A stretch of DNA of 32,224 bases from Kitasatospora sp. MBT63 (lineage in GTDB: Bacteria; Actinomycetota; Actinomycetes; Streptomycetales; Streptomycetaceae), in assembly GCF_000710465.2 (NCBI RefSeq), contig NZ_JAIZ01000190.1, forward strand, positions 1 through 32,224, given 5' to 3'. Position 1 is the first letter of the stretch, and each line of letters begins with the position of its first letter. The position numbers and the translations under genes were made by a program. Below the pieces are notes generated by a model. It did not search any database, was not told the DNA's origin, and saw only the letters and a program-made list of their open reading frames with translations. Shown one piece after another: positions 9,075 to 18,350 of this stretch.

Positions 9075-9656
9075 GTGTCGGTGAACCTGGCAAAGGGCCA
9101 GAGCGTCAGCCTCCAGAAGTCCACCGGTGAGTCGCTGACCGTCGTGCGCATGGGCCTCGGCTGGAAGGCCGCCGCCCGCCGCGGCCTGTTCGGCCGCCGC
9201 ACCAAGGAGGTCGACCTCGACGCCTCGGCGCTGCTGTACGCCGAGAAGACGCCCTCGGACGTGGTCTTCTTCCAGCACCTGGTGAGCAACGACGGCTCGG
9301 TGCGGCACACCGGCGACAACGTGGTCGGCGGTGTCGGCGCCGGCGGTGACGACGAGTCGATCCTGGTCGACCTGGCCCGGGTGCCGGTGCACATCACCCA
9401 GATCGTCTTCACGGTGAGCTCCTACACCGGCCAGACCTTCCAGGAGGTCGAGAACGCCCACTGCCGCCTGGTCGACGAGACCAACGGCACCGAGCTGGCC
9501 CGCTACGAGCTCGCCGGCGGCGGCGCGCACACCGGCCAGATCATGGCCAAGGTGGTCCGGGACGCCTCCGGCGGCTGGCAGATGACCGCGATCGGCGCGC
9601 CCGCCAAGGCCCGGACCTTCCAGGACATGCTCCCGGACATCGCCCCCTTCCTCTGA
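9075..9656 (+). CDS. TerD family protein
   Basis: 193-aa TerD/CABP-type protein. MSVNLAKGQSVSL is the usual N-terminus. The Gly/Asp-rich segment GDNVVGGVGAGGDDESI (about residues 78-94) matches the Ca2+-binding region, followed by VDLARVPVHITQIVF. The GTG start has GAGAGGA 7-9 nt upstream. TerD proteins are cytosolic and tied to tellurite and envelope stress responses; the biochemical role is not settled. It is the first gene of a Ter module with the TerD/FtsK-like fusion and terC. Confidence 0.92.
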   Translation: MSVNLAKGQSVSLQKSTGESLTVVRMGLGWKAAARRGLFGRRTKEVDLDASALLYAEKTPSDVVFFQHLVSNDGSVRHTGDNVVGGVGAGGDDESILVDLARVPVHITQIVFTVSSYTGQTFQEVENAHCRLVDETNGTELARYELAGGGAHTGQIMAKVVRDASGGWQMTAIGAPAKARTFQDMLPDIAPFL

Positions 9657-9665
9657 CCGGCCCGG

Positions 9666-9737
9666 TCCGGCCCCGGCCCCGGCCCCGGCCGCGCCCGGAG
9701 CCGGCGTCGTAGCGGGAGAGCAACGCAGCGGGAGAGG
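9666..9737. repeat. Short tandem repeats between terD and the TerD fusion gene
   Basis: Three CCCCGG units lie near 9671-9689. Two near-identical copies of AGCGGGAGAGSAAC start at 9711 and 9728. The second copy supplies the GAGAGGAA ribosome binding site of the gene at 9747, so the duplicate may be a copied translation signal. Confidence 0.45.
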
Positions 9738-9746
9738 AACAGCACC

Positions 9747-11603
9747 ATGGCCGCCGAGCTGGTGCGGGGGCAGAACCTCCCGCTGCCGCACACCGCAGTG
9801 ACCATCCGCCTCACGGCCGCCGGGCATCCGGCGGCCGTGGTGCTGCTCGGCGACGCCGACGGCCGGGTCCCCGGGACCGGGCACGTCGCCCACCCGGGCG
9901 CGCCGGTACTGCCCGGGGTGACCGTGCCCGGCGGCCCGGCGGAGCGGCACGAGGTCCGGGTCGACCTGGCCGCGCTCCCGCCCGGTGTGGAGCGGCTCTC
10001 GGTGGCGCTGGTGCTGCCCGCGGGTGCCGCGTTCACCGCCGCCGCGGCCCCCCGTGCGGCGCTGGCCGGCCCGGACGGTACGGACTTCGCCGTCTTCCCG
10101 CTCACCGGGCTCGGCCACGAGACCGCCGTGATCGCCGTCGAGCTGTACCGCCGCGGCGGGACCTGGAAGGTCCGCGCGGTCGGCCAGGGGTACGCCGAGG
10201 GCGCCGAGGCGCTGCTGCGCGACCACGGGGTGGACCGGCCCGCCGACCTCGCCGCCGCCCTCACCCCGGCCCCCGCCGTCCCCGCCGGGGCCCCGGCCCC
10301 GGCCGCGACGCCCGCCCCGGCTCCGGTACCGGCCGGCGGTTGGAGCGGCCCGCTGAACATCGCCCACCCGAGACGCCCCGCCCCCGGCGCCACCCCGCCG
10401 CCGTCGACGCCGCCGCCTGCCACCCCGCAGCCTGCCGCCGCACCGTCCGCGACGACCCCGCCGACCGGTCCCGAGGCGCCGGTCGCCGGTGACGCCCCCG
10501 GCTGGACCATGGACGAGCGGCTCTACAACCAGGTCTGGGGCATCTTCGAGGACGCGGCCCGGTCGGCCGCCGCGTACCGCTCCGCCGTCGAGTACGCCGA
10601 CCGCCGCCAGGACCAGGAGATCGAGAACCTGCTCGCCGACCCGCGCAGCCGCTTCGGCGCCGAGGCCGAGCTCGGCCGGATGCAGGCCCGCGCCCGCCGG
10701 GACGACCTGGAGTCGCGCGCCCGCGAGGTGCTGGACCGCGACAGCGCCCAGCTGCTGGCGGAGCTGCGCGTGGTCGAAGAGGCCCTGCCGGCCCCGATGG
10801 CCTCCTGGGACAGCGCCGTCTGGGCCGGCTGGACGCCCGCCGCCGAGCCGCCGCACGGCGTGCGGATCGGCGAGCTGAACCTGCCCGAGAACCCGGGGCT
10901 GCGGGTCCCGATGCTGCTGCGGTTCCCGCTGGGGCGCGGGCTCTGGGTGGACCACGGGTCCGCCCCGGAGTCCGCCGGCGGCGCGTCCGCCGACGCGGCC
11001 GAGCGCAAGGCCGCGGCCTGCGCCGTGGCCGCCGCCACCGCCGCCCGGCTGCTGGCCTGCCACCCGCCGGGCGGCCTGCTGCTGCACGTCGTCGACCCCG
11101 GCGGCGGCAGTACCTCGCTCGCGCCGTTCGCCCGGGCCGGGCTGCTCACCACCCCGCCGGCCACCGACGCAGCCGGTGTCGCCGCCCTGCTGACGGCCCT
11201 GGTCGAGCGGGTCGACCTGATGCAGATGGCCCGCCGCGCGGGGGCGCCCGAGGCGCTGCCGCCGCACGTCGACCCGGCCGCCCGGCTGCTGCTGGTGCAC
11301 GACTTCCCGTACGGCTTCGACGACGGCACCATCGCCAAGCTCCGCTACCTGGCCGAGGAGGGCCCCGAGGCCGGGGTGCACCTGCTGGTGGTGGCGGACC
11401 GGGCCGAGGCGCGGGCGTACGGTCCGGTGCTCGACCCGTTCTGGCGCGGGCTGACCCGGATGGCCCCGGTGCCCCAGGAATACCTGGCTGACCCCTGGGT
11501 CGAGCACCTGTGGACGTACACCCCGGTGGTCCCGGAGCCCGGCGGCCTCGTGCTGCCCGCGCTGCTGGAGCGGATCGCGATGGCCGGCCGGGCGGCCCGC
11601 TGA
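9747..11603 (+). CDS. TerD-like domain protein with coiled coil and degenerate FtsK/SpoIIIE-like C-terminal domain
   Basis: 618-aa protein from ATG 9747 (GAGAGGAA upstream). Residues 1 to about 150 look like a divergent TerD domain (AVIAVELYRRGGTWKVRAVGQGY). Residues 172-250 are a Pro/Ala linker. Residues about 272-348 are a charged helical, probably coiled-coil segment. Residues about 370-610 follow the order of an FtsK/EssC motor: VRIGELNLP, VPMLLRFPLGRGLWVDHGS, ARLLACHPPGGLLLHVVDPGG, LVERVDLMQMARRAG, ARLLLVHDFPYGF and EAGVHLLVVAD. The expected P-loop GxxGxGKS between DHGS and the ARLLACHPP helix is absent, so ATP hydrolysis is unlikely. The fold assignment is inferred from motif order only. 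It lies 90 nt after terD and is probably cotranscribed. Confidence 0.75.
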   Translation: MAAELVRGQNLPLPHTAVTIRLTAAGHPAAVVLLGDADGRVPGTGHVAHPGAPVLPGVTVPGGPAERHEVRVDLAALPPGVERLSVALVLPAGAAFTAAAAPRAALAGPDGTDFAVFPLTGLGHETAVIAVELYRRGGTWKVRAVGQGYAEGAEALLRDHGVDRPADLAAALTPAPAVPAGAPAPAATPAPAPVPAGGWSGPLNIAHPRRPAPGATPPPSTPPPATPQPAAAPSATTPPTGPEAPVAGDAPGWTMDERLYNQVWGIFEDAARSAAAYRSAVEYADRRQDQEIENLLADPRSRFGAEAELGRMQARARRDDLESRAREVLDRDSAQLLAELRVVEEALPAPMASWDSAVWAGWTPAAEPPHGVRIGELNLPENPGLRVPMLLRFPLGRGLWVDHGSAPESAGGASADAAERKAAACAVAAATAARLLACHPPGGLLLHVVDPGGGSTSLAPFARAGLLTTPPATDAAGVAALLTALVERVDLMQMARRAGAPEALPPHVDPAARLLLVHDFPYGFDDGTIAKLRYLAEEGPEAGVHLLVVADRAEARAYGPVLDPFWRGLTRMAPVPQEYLADPWVEHLWTYTPVVPEPGGLVLPALLERIAMAGRAAR

Positions 11604-11623
11604 CCCGGCCCCCACCCCGGTCT

Positions 11624-11652
11624 TTTACCTTCCGGGTAGATCCCTTTACCTT
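11624..11652 (+). repeat. 21-bp-spaced direct repeat upstream of the terC promoter
   Basis: TTTACCTTC occurs at 11624-11632 and 11645-11653, exactly 21 bp apart (two helical turns), in an unusually T-rich stretch. The pair lies just upstream of the candidate -10 TACGGT at 11670-11675. This placement suits an activator or repressor site on one face of the DNA. No regulator is recognised. Confidence 0.4.
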
Positions 11653-11669
11653 CTCTTGGTGTTTTTTGG

Positions 11670-11675
11670 TACGGT
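11670..11675 (+). promoter_or_regulatory. Candidate -10 element of the terC promoter
   Basis: TACGGT fits TANNNT. Transcription would start near 11682, just at the beginning of the riboswitch-like leader. The -35 region (around 11645-11652) is poor in consensus and overlaps the second direct repeat. Confidence 0.4.
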
Positions 11676-11843
11676 GGACCGAAGCGGAGGGGAGTACTCC
11701 CGTCGCAGTGCGTCCGTCATCACGGCAGCCGGCCGTCCGGCAGCCCGGGCCACTGGTCCGCGCGCCCCTCTCGTCGGGCGCGGCGGGCGGAGGAGACCTC
11801 CGGCAGACGACGTGTGTCCCGCCGACCTGCCGGAGGAGCAGCA
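11675..11843 (+). promoter_or_regulatory. Probable yybP-ykoY (Mn2+) riboswitch with RBS-sequestering expression platform, terC leader
   Basis: GGGGAGTA at 11689-11696 is the hallmark loop of the yybP-ykoY family, and GTCATCACG at 11716-11724 resembles its second conserved strand. GGACC (11676-11680) can pair with GGTCC (11755-11759) as closing stem P1. Downstream, CCTCCGGCAG (11797-11806) pairs perfectly with CTGCCGGAGG (11827-11836), hiding the GGAGGAG ribosome binding site (11832-11838) of the GTG at 11844. Alternatively CGGAGG (11788-11793) pairs with CCTCCG (11797-11802) and frees it. This class senses Mn2+ and commonly precedes TerC/Alx-type Mn exporters, which fits the gene. Assigned by eye, without a covariance model. 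Confidence 0.65.
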
Positions 11844-12824
11844 GTGGACGTTTCCGTAGCGATGTGGGCCGGCACGATCGGGGTCCTGGTGGCCCTGATC
11901 GTGGCCGATTTCTTCATCGGCGGCCGCAAGCCGCACGAGGTGTCGATCAAGGAAGCCGGGATCTGGACGGCGGTGTGGGTCGCCCTCGCCGTCGCCTTCG
12001 GCGGCTTCCTGTGGTGGTACGGCGGCTCGCAGCCGTCCGGCGAGTTCTTCGCGGGGTACATCACCGAGAAGTCGCTGAGCGTCGACAACCTCTTCGTCTT
12101 CATCCTGATCATGGGCAAGTTCGCGGTGCCGCGGATCTACCAGCAGCGCGTGCTGATGGTCGGCGTGATCATCGCGCTGATCCTGCGGGCGGTCTTCATC
12201 GCCGGCGGCGCGGCCCTGGTGACCACCTTCTCCTGGGTGTTCTACATCTTCGGCGCGTTCCTGGTCTGGACCGCCTGGAAGCTGATCAAGGACGCCCGGG
12301 CGGGCGAGGAGGACGAGGAGTTCGAGGAGAACCGCCTGCTGAAGTCCATCGAGCAGCGCTTCCCGTCGACCGACAGGTACCACGGCACCAAGCTCTTCAT
12401 CCGGGAGAACGGCCGCCGGCTGATGACCCCGATGCTGATCGTGATGCTGGCCATCGGCACCACCGACGTGCTGTTCGCGCTGGACTCCATCCCCGCGATC
12501 TTCGGTCTGACCCAGGACCCGTACATCGTCTTCACCGCCAACGCCTTCGCGCTGATGGGCCTGCGCCAGCTGTACTTCCTGATCGGCGGCCTGCTGAAGA
12601 AGCTGGTCCACCTCAGCTACGGCCTGTCGGTGATCCTCGGCTTCATCGGGGTGAAGCTGGTGCTGAACGCGCTGCACGAGAGCGGCGTGCACGTCCCGGA
12701 GATCGGCATCCCGCTCTCGCTCGGCTTCATCGTGGTGGTGCTCGCGGTGACCACCGTGACCAGCCTGATCGCCTCCAGGAAGCAGCAGGAGCGCGAAGAG
12801 GAGCACGAGAAGCTCAACGCCTGA
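11844..12824 (+). CDS. TerC family integral membrane protein (probable Mn2+ exporter)
   Basis: 326-aa multi-pass membrane protein. GTG 11844 follows GGAGGAG with 5 nt spacing; a longer frame from 11814 would run through the ribosome binding site. Hydrophobic helices start at about residues 5, 30, 75, 95, 125, 190, 230, 260 and 290. The paired acidic motifs of the family are visible: SVDNLFVF, and TTDVLFALDSIPAIFG with conserved Asp. A charged cytosolic loop (KDARAGEEDEEFEE) sits mid-chain and the tail is highly charged. TerC/Alx proteins are linked to Mn2+ export, including metalation of exported enzymes, and to tellurite resistance. The leader carries a likely Mn2+ riboswitch, and TerD-type genes precede it. 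Confidence 0.92.
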   Translation: MDVSVAMWAGTIGVLVALIVADFFIGGRKPHEVSIKEAGIWTAVWVALAVAFGGFLWWYGGSQPSGEFFAGYITEKSLSVDNLFVFILIMGKFAVPRIYQQRVLMVGVIIALILRAVFIAGGAALVTTFSWVFYIFGAFLVWTAWKLIKDARAGEEDEEFEENRLLKSIEQRFPSTDRYHGTKLFIRENGRRLMTPMLIVMLAIGTTDVLFALDSIPAIFGLTQDPYIVFTANAFALMGLRQLYFLIGGLLKKLVHLSYGLSVILGFIGVKLVLNALHESGVHVPEIGIPLSLGFIVVVLAVTTVTSLIASRKQQEREEEHEKLNA

Positions 12825-12852
12825 CGCCTGACGCCTGACGCCCGACGCCTCA
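12818..12852 (+). repeat. Five 7-bp tandem units at the terC stop codon
   Basis: CGCCTGA is repeated three times exactly (12818-12838), then twice with one change each. The first unit contains the terC stop codon. Because the period is 7, the next two TGA triplets fall in the other two frames, so all three frames are closed within 17 nt. Confidence 0.8.
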
Positions 12853-12877
12853 CGCTTGGCGCCCGGCGTCCACGGAC

Positions 12878-12912
12878 GGGACCCGCGGCCGGTTCGACCG
12901 GCCGCGGGCCCC
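12878..12912 (+). terminator. Strong hairpin terminator after terC
   Basis: CCCGCGGCCGGT (12882-12893), loop TCG, ACCGGCCGCGGG (12897-12908) is a perfect 12-bp stem, extended by GGG/CCC across one mismatch. No T-tract follows, as is common for terminators in this lineage. Confidence 0.65.
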
Positions 12913-12975
12913 TGCCGCTGTCCGGCCGGGACCGACCGGAACCCCCGCCCGTTCTGGGTGCGGCGCCCGCACTCC

Positions 12976-12990
12976 TATGCTCGGCACATG
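12976..12990 (+). promoter_or_regulatory. Candidate -10 box giving leaderless mRNA for the 116-aa protein
   Basis: TATGCT at 12976-12981 is a good -10, ending 6 nt before ATG 12988. There is no Shine-Dalgarno. TTCTGG at 12952-12957 is a weak -35 candidate at 18 bp. Confidence 0.5.
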
Positions 12991-13338
12991 GACCAGACCG
13001 AGGTACTGAAGCGGGTCATCGGCATCCTGACGCAGGCCGGAGCGTGGATTCACGAACCCGAGGAGCCCACCGACCCCGAGCTCGAGGGCGGGCCGGGGGT
13101 GGTGACCCAGCTGCTGAACGACGTCATGCCCACCATCACCATCCCGGCCGAGGCGACCGCCGACGAGATCGGGCCGCTGCTCAGCGAGGCGCTCGGCGGC
13201 CGGATCCTCCAGCTCTCCTCGGCCTTCGCGATGGCCTTCTGGGAGCTCGCCGAGGTCCACGACAGCGGCCGCACCGACATCTCCTCCCAGGACGTCCTGC
13301 GCGAACTCGCCCTCCGCGCCGAGACCGACCTGGACTGA
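12988..13338 (+). CDS. Hypothetical protein, 116 aa
   Basis: Small acidic soluble protein starting MDQTEVLKRVIGILTQAGAW. Third codon positions are strongly G/C, as in neighbouring genes. I do not recognise a family. It appears mostly helical, with a conserved-looking middle (GPGVVTQLLNDVMPTITIPA) and an amphipathic helix LSSAFAMAFWELAEVH. No signal peptide, membrane helix or metal motif is seen. It sits between the terC terminator and a convergent metallo-beta-lactamase-fold gene, so it is a single-gene transcript with a probable leaderless start. An upstream in-frame start (12856) falls in the terminator and is rejected. Confidence 0.75.
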   Translation: MDQTEVLKRVIGILTQAGAWIHEPEEPTDPELEGGPGVVTQLLNDVMPTITIPAEATADEIGPLLSEALGGRILQLSSAFAMAFWELAEVHDSGRTDISSQDVLRELALRAETDLD

Positions 13339-13351
13339 CCGGACCCGGCCA

Positions 13352-13379
13352 CCCCGGCCGCCCCGCGGGGCGGCCCGGG
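13352..13379. terminator. Bidirectional hairpin between convergent genes
   Basis: GGCCGCC (13356-13362) and GGCGGCC (13369-13375) flank a CCGCGG centre, extended by CCC/GGG across one mismatch. It fills the 49-nt gap between two convergent stop codons. Confidence 0.6.
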
Positions 13380-13387
13380 CGGGTGGG

Positions 13388-14041
13388 TCACCAGCCGCGC
13401 TCGCGCCACTCGTCGAGGTGCGGGCGTTCGGCGCCGAGGGTGGTGTCGTTGCCGTGGCCGGGGTAGACCCAGGCCTCGTCGGGGAGGACGTCGAAGATCT
13501 TCTCGTTGACGTCGCGGAACAGGCTGGCGAAGGCCTGCGGGTCCTTCCAGGTGTTGCCCACCCCGCCCGGGAACAGGCAGTCGCCGGTGAAGACGTGCGG
13601 GTGCCCCTGCGGGTCGTCGTAGACCAGCACGATCGCACCCGGGGTGTGCCCGACCAGGTGGCGCACGGTCAGCTCGATCTGTCCGAAGCGCAGCTGCTCG
13701 CCGTCCTCCAGGAGCAGATCGGTGGGGACGTCGATGCCCTCCGCGTCGATCCGGCCCGCGGCTGTCCGGGCGCCGGTGGCGGCGGCCACCTCGGCCAGCG
13801 CGGCCCAGTGGTCGTGGTGGCGGTGGGTGGTCACCACGGTGTCGAGCCGGTCACCCACCGTCTCCAGCAGGGCCGGGGCGTCCGCCGCCGCGTCGATCAG
13901 CAGCTGGGTGTCGGTGGCCCGGCAGCGCAGCAGGTAGGCGTTGTTGTCGAACGGGCCGACGGCGATCTTGGTGATGATCAGGTGGGCCAGTTCCCGCACG
14001 TCCGGCGGGCCGCCGACCTTGACCGTTCCGTGGTACGTCAT
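13388..14041 (-). CDS. Metallo-beta-lactamase fold hydrolase (glyoxalase II-like)
   Basis: 217-aa cytosolic hydrolase. The metal motif HxHxDH is H73-R-H75-H-D77-H78. Later ligands are in VGHTPGAIVLVY, FTGDCLFPGGVGNTW (Asp) and YPGHGNDTTLG (His). These match glyoxalase-II-like and persulfide-dioxygenase-like members that hydrolyse thioesters. In actinobacteria the thiol carrier is likely mycothiol; this is an inference supported by the MDMPI-type neighbour upstream. The ATG start has AAGGAG 8 nt upstream. It lies 81 nt after the gene at 14123-14887 and is probably cotranscribed with it. Confidence 0.88.
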   Translation of the reverse strand: MTYHGTVKVGGPPDVRELAHLIITKIAVGPFDNNAYLLRCRATDTQLLIDAAADAPALLETVGDRLDTVVTTHRHHDHWAALAEVAAATGARTAAGRIDAEGIDVPTDLLLEDGEQLRFGQIELTVRHLVGHTPGAIVLVYDDPQGHPHVFTGDCLFPGGVGNTWKDPQAFASLFRDVNEKIFDVLPDEAWVYPGHGNDTTLGAERPHLDEWRERGW

Positions 14042-14122
14042 CGCGCCGCTCCTTGTGATCCTGATGATTGCTGGTCCTGATGGTCGCTCAGGAATCCGCT
14101 GTCCCCTGGCATGATGCCGCGT

Positions 14123-14887
14123 TCAGGCCATCGCGGGCAGCCGGGGCAGCACCGCGCGCGGGTCGGCGGCCTGTTCGCCGCCGAGGTGGACCTGGAGGCC
14201 GTCGCCGTCCGCCCGGCCGGAGAGCCACCCGGTGAGTGCGCGGACCGGGCCCTCGACGGTGAGCGCGGGCTCGCCCAGGTCCGGGCCGAGCCGCTCGCGC
14301 AGCCCGGCGTCGTCGGCGATCAGCAGCATGGCCGGGACGCCCTCGGCGGTGCGGAAGACGTCGGACAGCTTCAGGAACTCGGCGGTGGCGAAGAATTCCG
14401 GCCAGTGCGCGGGGGTGTGTCCGGCGGCCAGGTCGACGTGGTGGTACTCGACCTCCGCGAGCCGCTTCCAGGGCAGCTCGTGGGCGGGGAACAGGTAGCC
14501 GGCCCGGTGCCGCAGCTGGACCTGCCAGGCCGCGTCGGGCAGGGTGGCGGCGGTCTCCATGAACCGGCGGTGGCTGGCGCGCAGGTCGGCGAGGTGCTCG
14601 TCGAGCGGCCGGGCGGCGCCGTCCCGGATGCCCTGCTCGCGGGCCTCGGCGGAGGCGTACTGCGGGATGTCCACCCCGGTGCGGGCCGTCTCCAGCAGGT
14701 TGACCAGGGAGTCCGCGTTGCGCGACAGGTGCGCCAGGACGTGTCCGCGGGTCCAGCCCGGCAGTGCGGAGGGCTCGTGCACGGCCTCGGGCTTCAGCTC
14801 GGCGACGCCGTGCAGCAACTGCTCGGTGCTCTCCTCGACGGCGCGCAGCAGGTCGGCCGCGGTCCGGGCGGCGGTCGTCTCGGTCAT
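14123..14887 (-). CDS. Maleylpyruvate isomerase family mycothiol-dependent enzyme (MDMPI/DinB-like)
   Basis: 254-aa protein with the N-terminal DinB-like metal-binding helical bundle and the MDMPI C-terminal domain. Visible signatures are LPGWTRGHVLAHLSRNADSL (about residues 43-62), EVEYHHVDLAAGH with metal-binding histidines, and a C-terminal ALTGWLSGRADG. The family typically uses mycothiol, but the substrate here cannot be told; maleylpyruvate isomerisation should not be assumed. ATG 14887 is preceded by GGAGGA with 9 nt spacing. It forms a likely two-gene operon with the downstream metallo-beta-lactamase-fold gene and is divergent from uvrA. Confidence 0.85.
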   Translation of the reverse strand: MTETTAARTAADLLRAVEESTEQLLHGVAELKPEAVHEPSALPGWTRGHVLAHLSRNADSLVNLLETARTGVDIPQYASAEAREQGIRDGAARPLDEHLADLRASHRRFMETAATLPDAAWQVQLRHRAGYLFPAHELPWKRLAEVEYHHVDLAAGHTPAHWPEFFATAEFLKLSDVFRTAEGVPAMLLIADDAGLRERLGPDLGEPALTVEGPVRALTGWLSGRADGDGLQVHLGGEQAADPRAVLPRLPAMA

Positions 14888-15200
14888 GGGTGGCTGTCCT
14901 CCGATTGGCGCGTTCGGGGCGTTGCCCGTAGGGGCGGTCCGTCGTTGACAACGGTGACGCTACCCGTGATTCCTGCGCTGAGCAGGGCCTTCGGGCAGGT
15001 CGCGGCCGCGGGGCCGGTCGGCGCCTTCACTCGTTCGGGTGGACCGGGCTGGACATGGTCGATAATCGAACGCCTGAGCTAGTAGGCTGCCTGGGGCAAG
15101 CTGGAAGTAACAGCCCCCTGGAAGAAACAGCCCGTCTCGCACGTTGGTCTCCCCGGAGGGGACACCAGAGACCTCTCCCCGGAGAAAGGCGCCAGAAGCA
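14888..15200. promoter_or_regulatory. Divergent regulatory region between the MDMPI gene and uvrA
   Basis: This 313-nt gap carries no credible gene. CGTTG-A-CAACG (14943-14953) is a perfect odd-centred inverted repeat that includes TTGACA. TCGAT-A-ATCGA (15059-15069) is a second one, in an AT-rich patch. TAGGCT at 15083-15088 is a possible -10 for uvrA with start near 15095. TCGAAC (15066-15071) equals one half of the actinobacterial LexA box, but the other half is not matched. The rest is the repeat-rich uvrA leader described separately. Confidence 0.45.
15101..15184 (+). repeat. Paired direct repeats and hairpin in the uvrA leader
   Basis: CTGGAAGTAACAGCCC (15101-15116) and CTGGAAGAAACAGCCC (15118-15133) are a tandem pair differing at one base. 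TCTCCCCGGAG occurs at 15148-15158 and 15174-15184; the second copy includes GGAG of the ribosome binding region. GGTCTCCCC (15146-15154) folds onto GGGGACACC (15158-15166) with one mismatch. GGTCTC (15146-15151) also matches GAGACC (15168-15173). Alternative structures around the translation start are therefore possible. Confidence 0.6.
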
Positions 15201-18188
<2,988 letters not shown>

Positions 18189-18254
18189 CCGCCCGGGCAG
18201 CCCGGCCAGGTCCCGTGCGGGCAGGGCGGGCACGAAGCGGTACGCGGCGTCCCG

Positions 18255-18299
18255 GTGGCCCGCCCCGGCTGATCCCAGCCGGGGCGGGCCACTCATTTT
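18255..18299 (+). terminator. Strong terminator after uvrA
   Basis: GTGGCCCGCCCCGGCT (18255-18270) pairs perfectly with AGCCGGGGCGGGCCAC (18277-18292): a 16-bp stem with a 6-nt loop, followed by TCATTTT. Confidence 0.85.
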
Positions 18300-18306
18300 C
18301 CGGGCA

Positions 18307-18312
18307 TAGACT
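18307..18312 (+). promoter_or_regulatory. Candidate -10 of the Rieske gene
   Basis: TAGACT fits TANNNT and lies 38 nt before ATG 18351, just after the uvrA terminator. Confidence 0.35.
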
Positions 18313-18350
18313 GCCCGCCGACCCCGACCCCGCAGAGACCGGAGCGCCCG

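Noticed and set aside
9661..9692. CCCCGG tandem units as a mobile-element end or terminator
   Set aside because: Only three short units, no inverted partner, no transposase nearby; ordinary in this base composition.
15055..15200. Leader peptide ORF starting ATG 15055 upstream of uvrA
   Set aside because: It begins before the likely transcription start, has no ribosome binding site and runs into uvrA out of frame.
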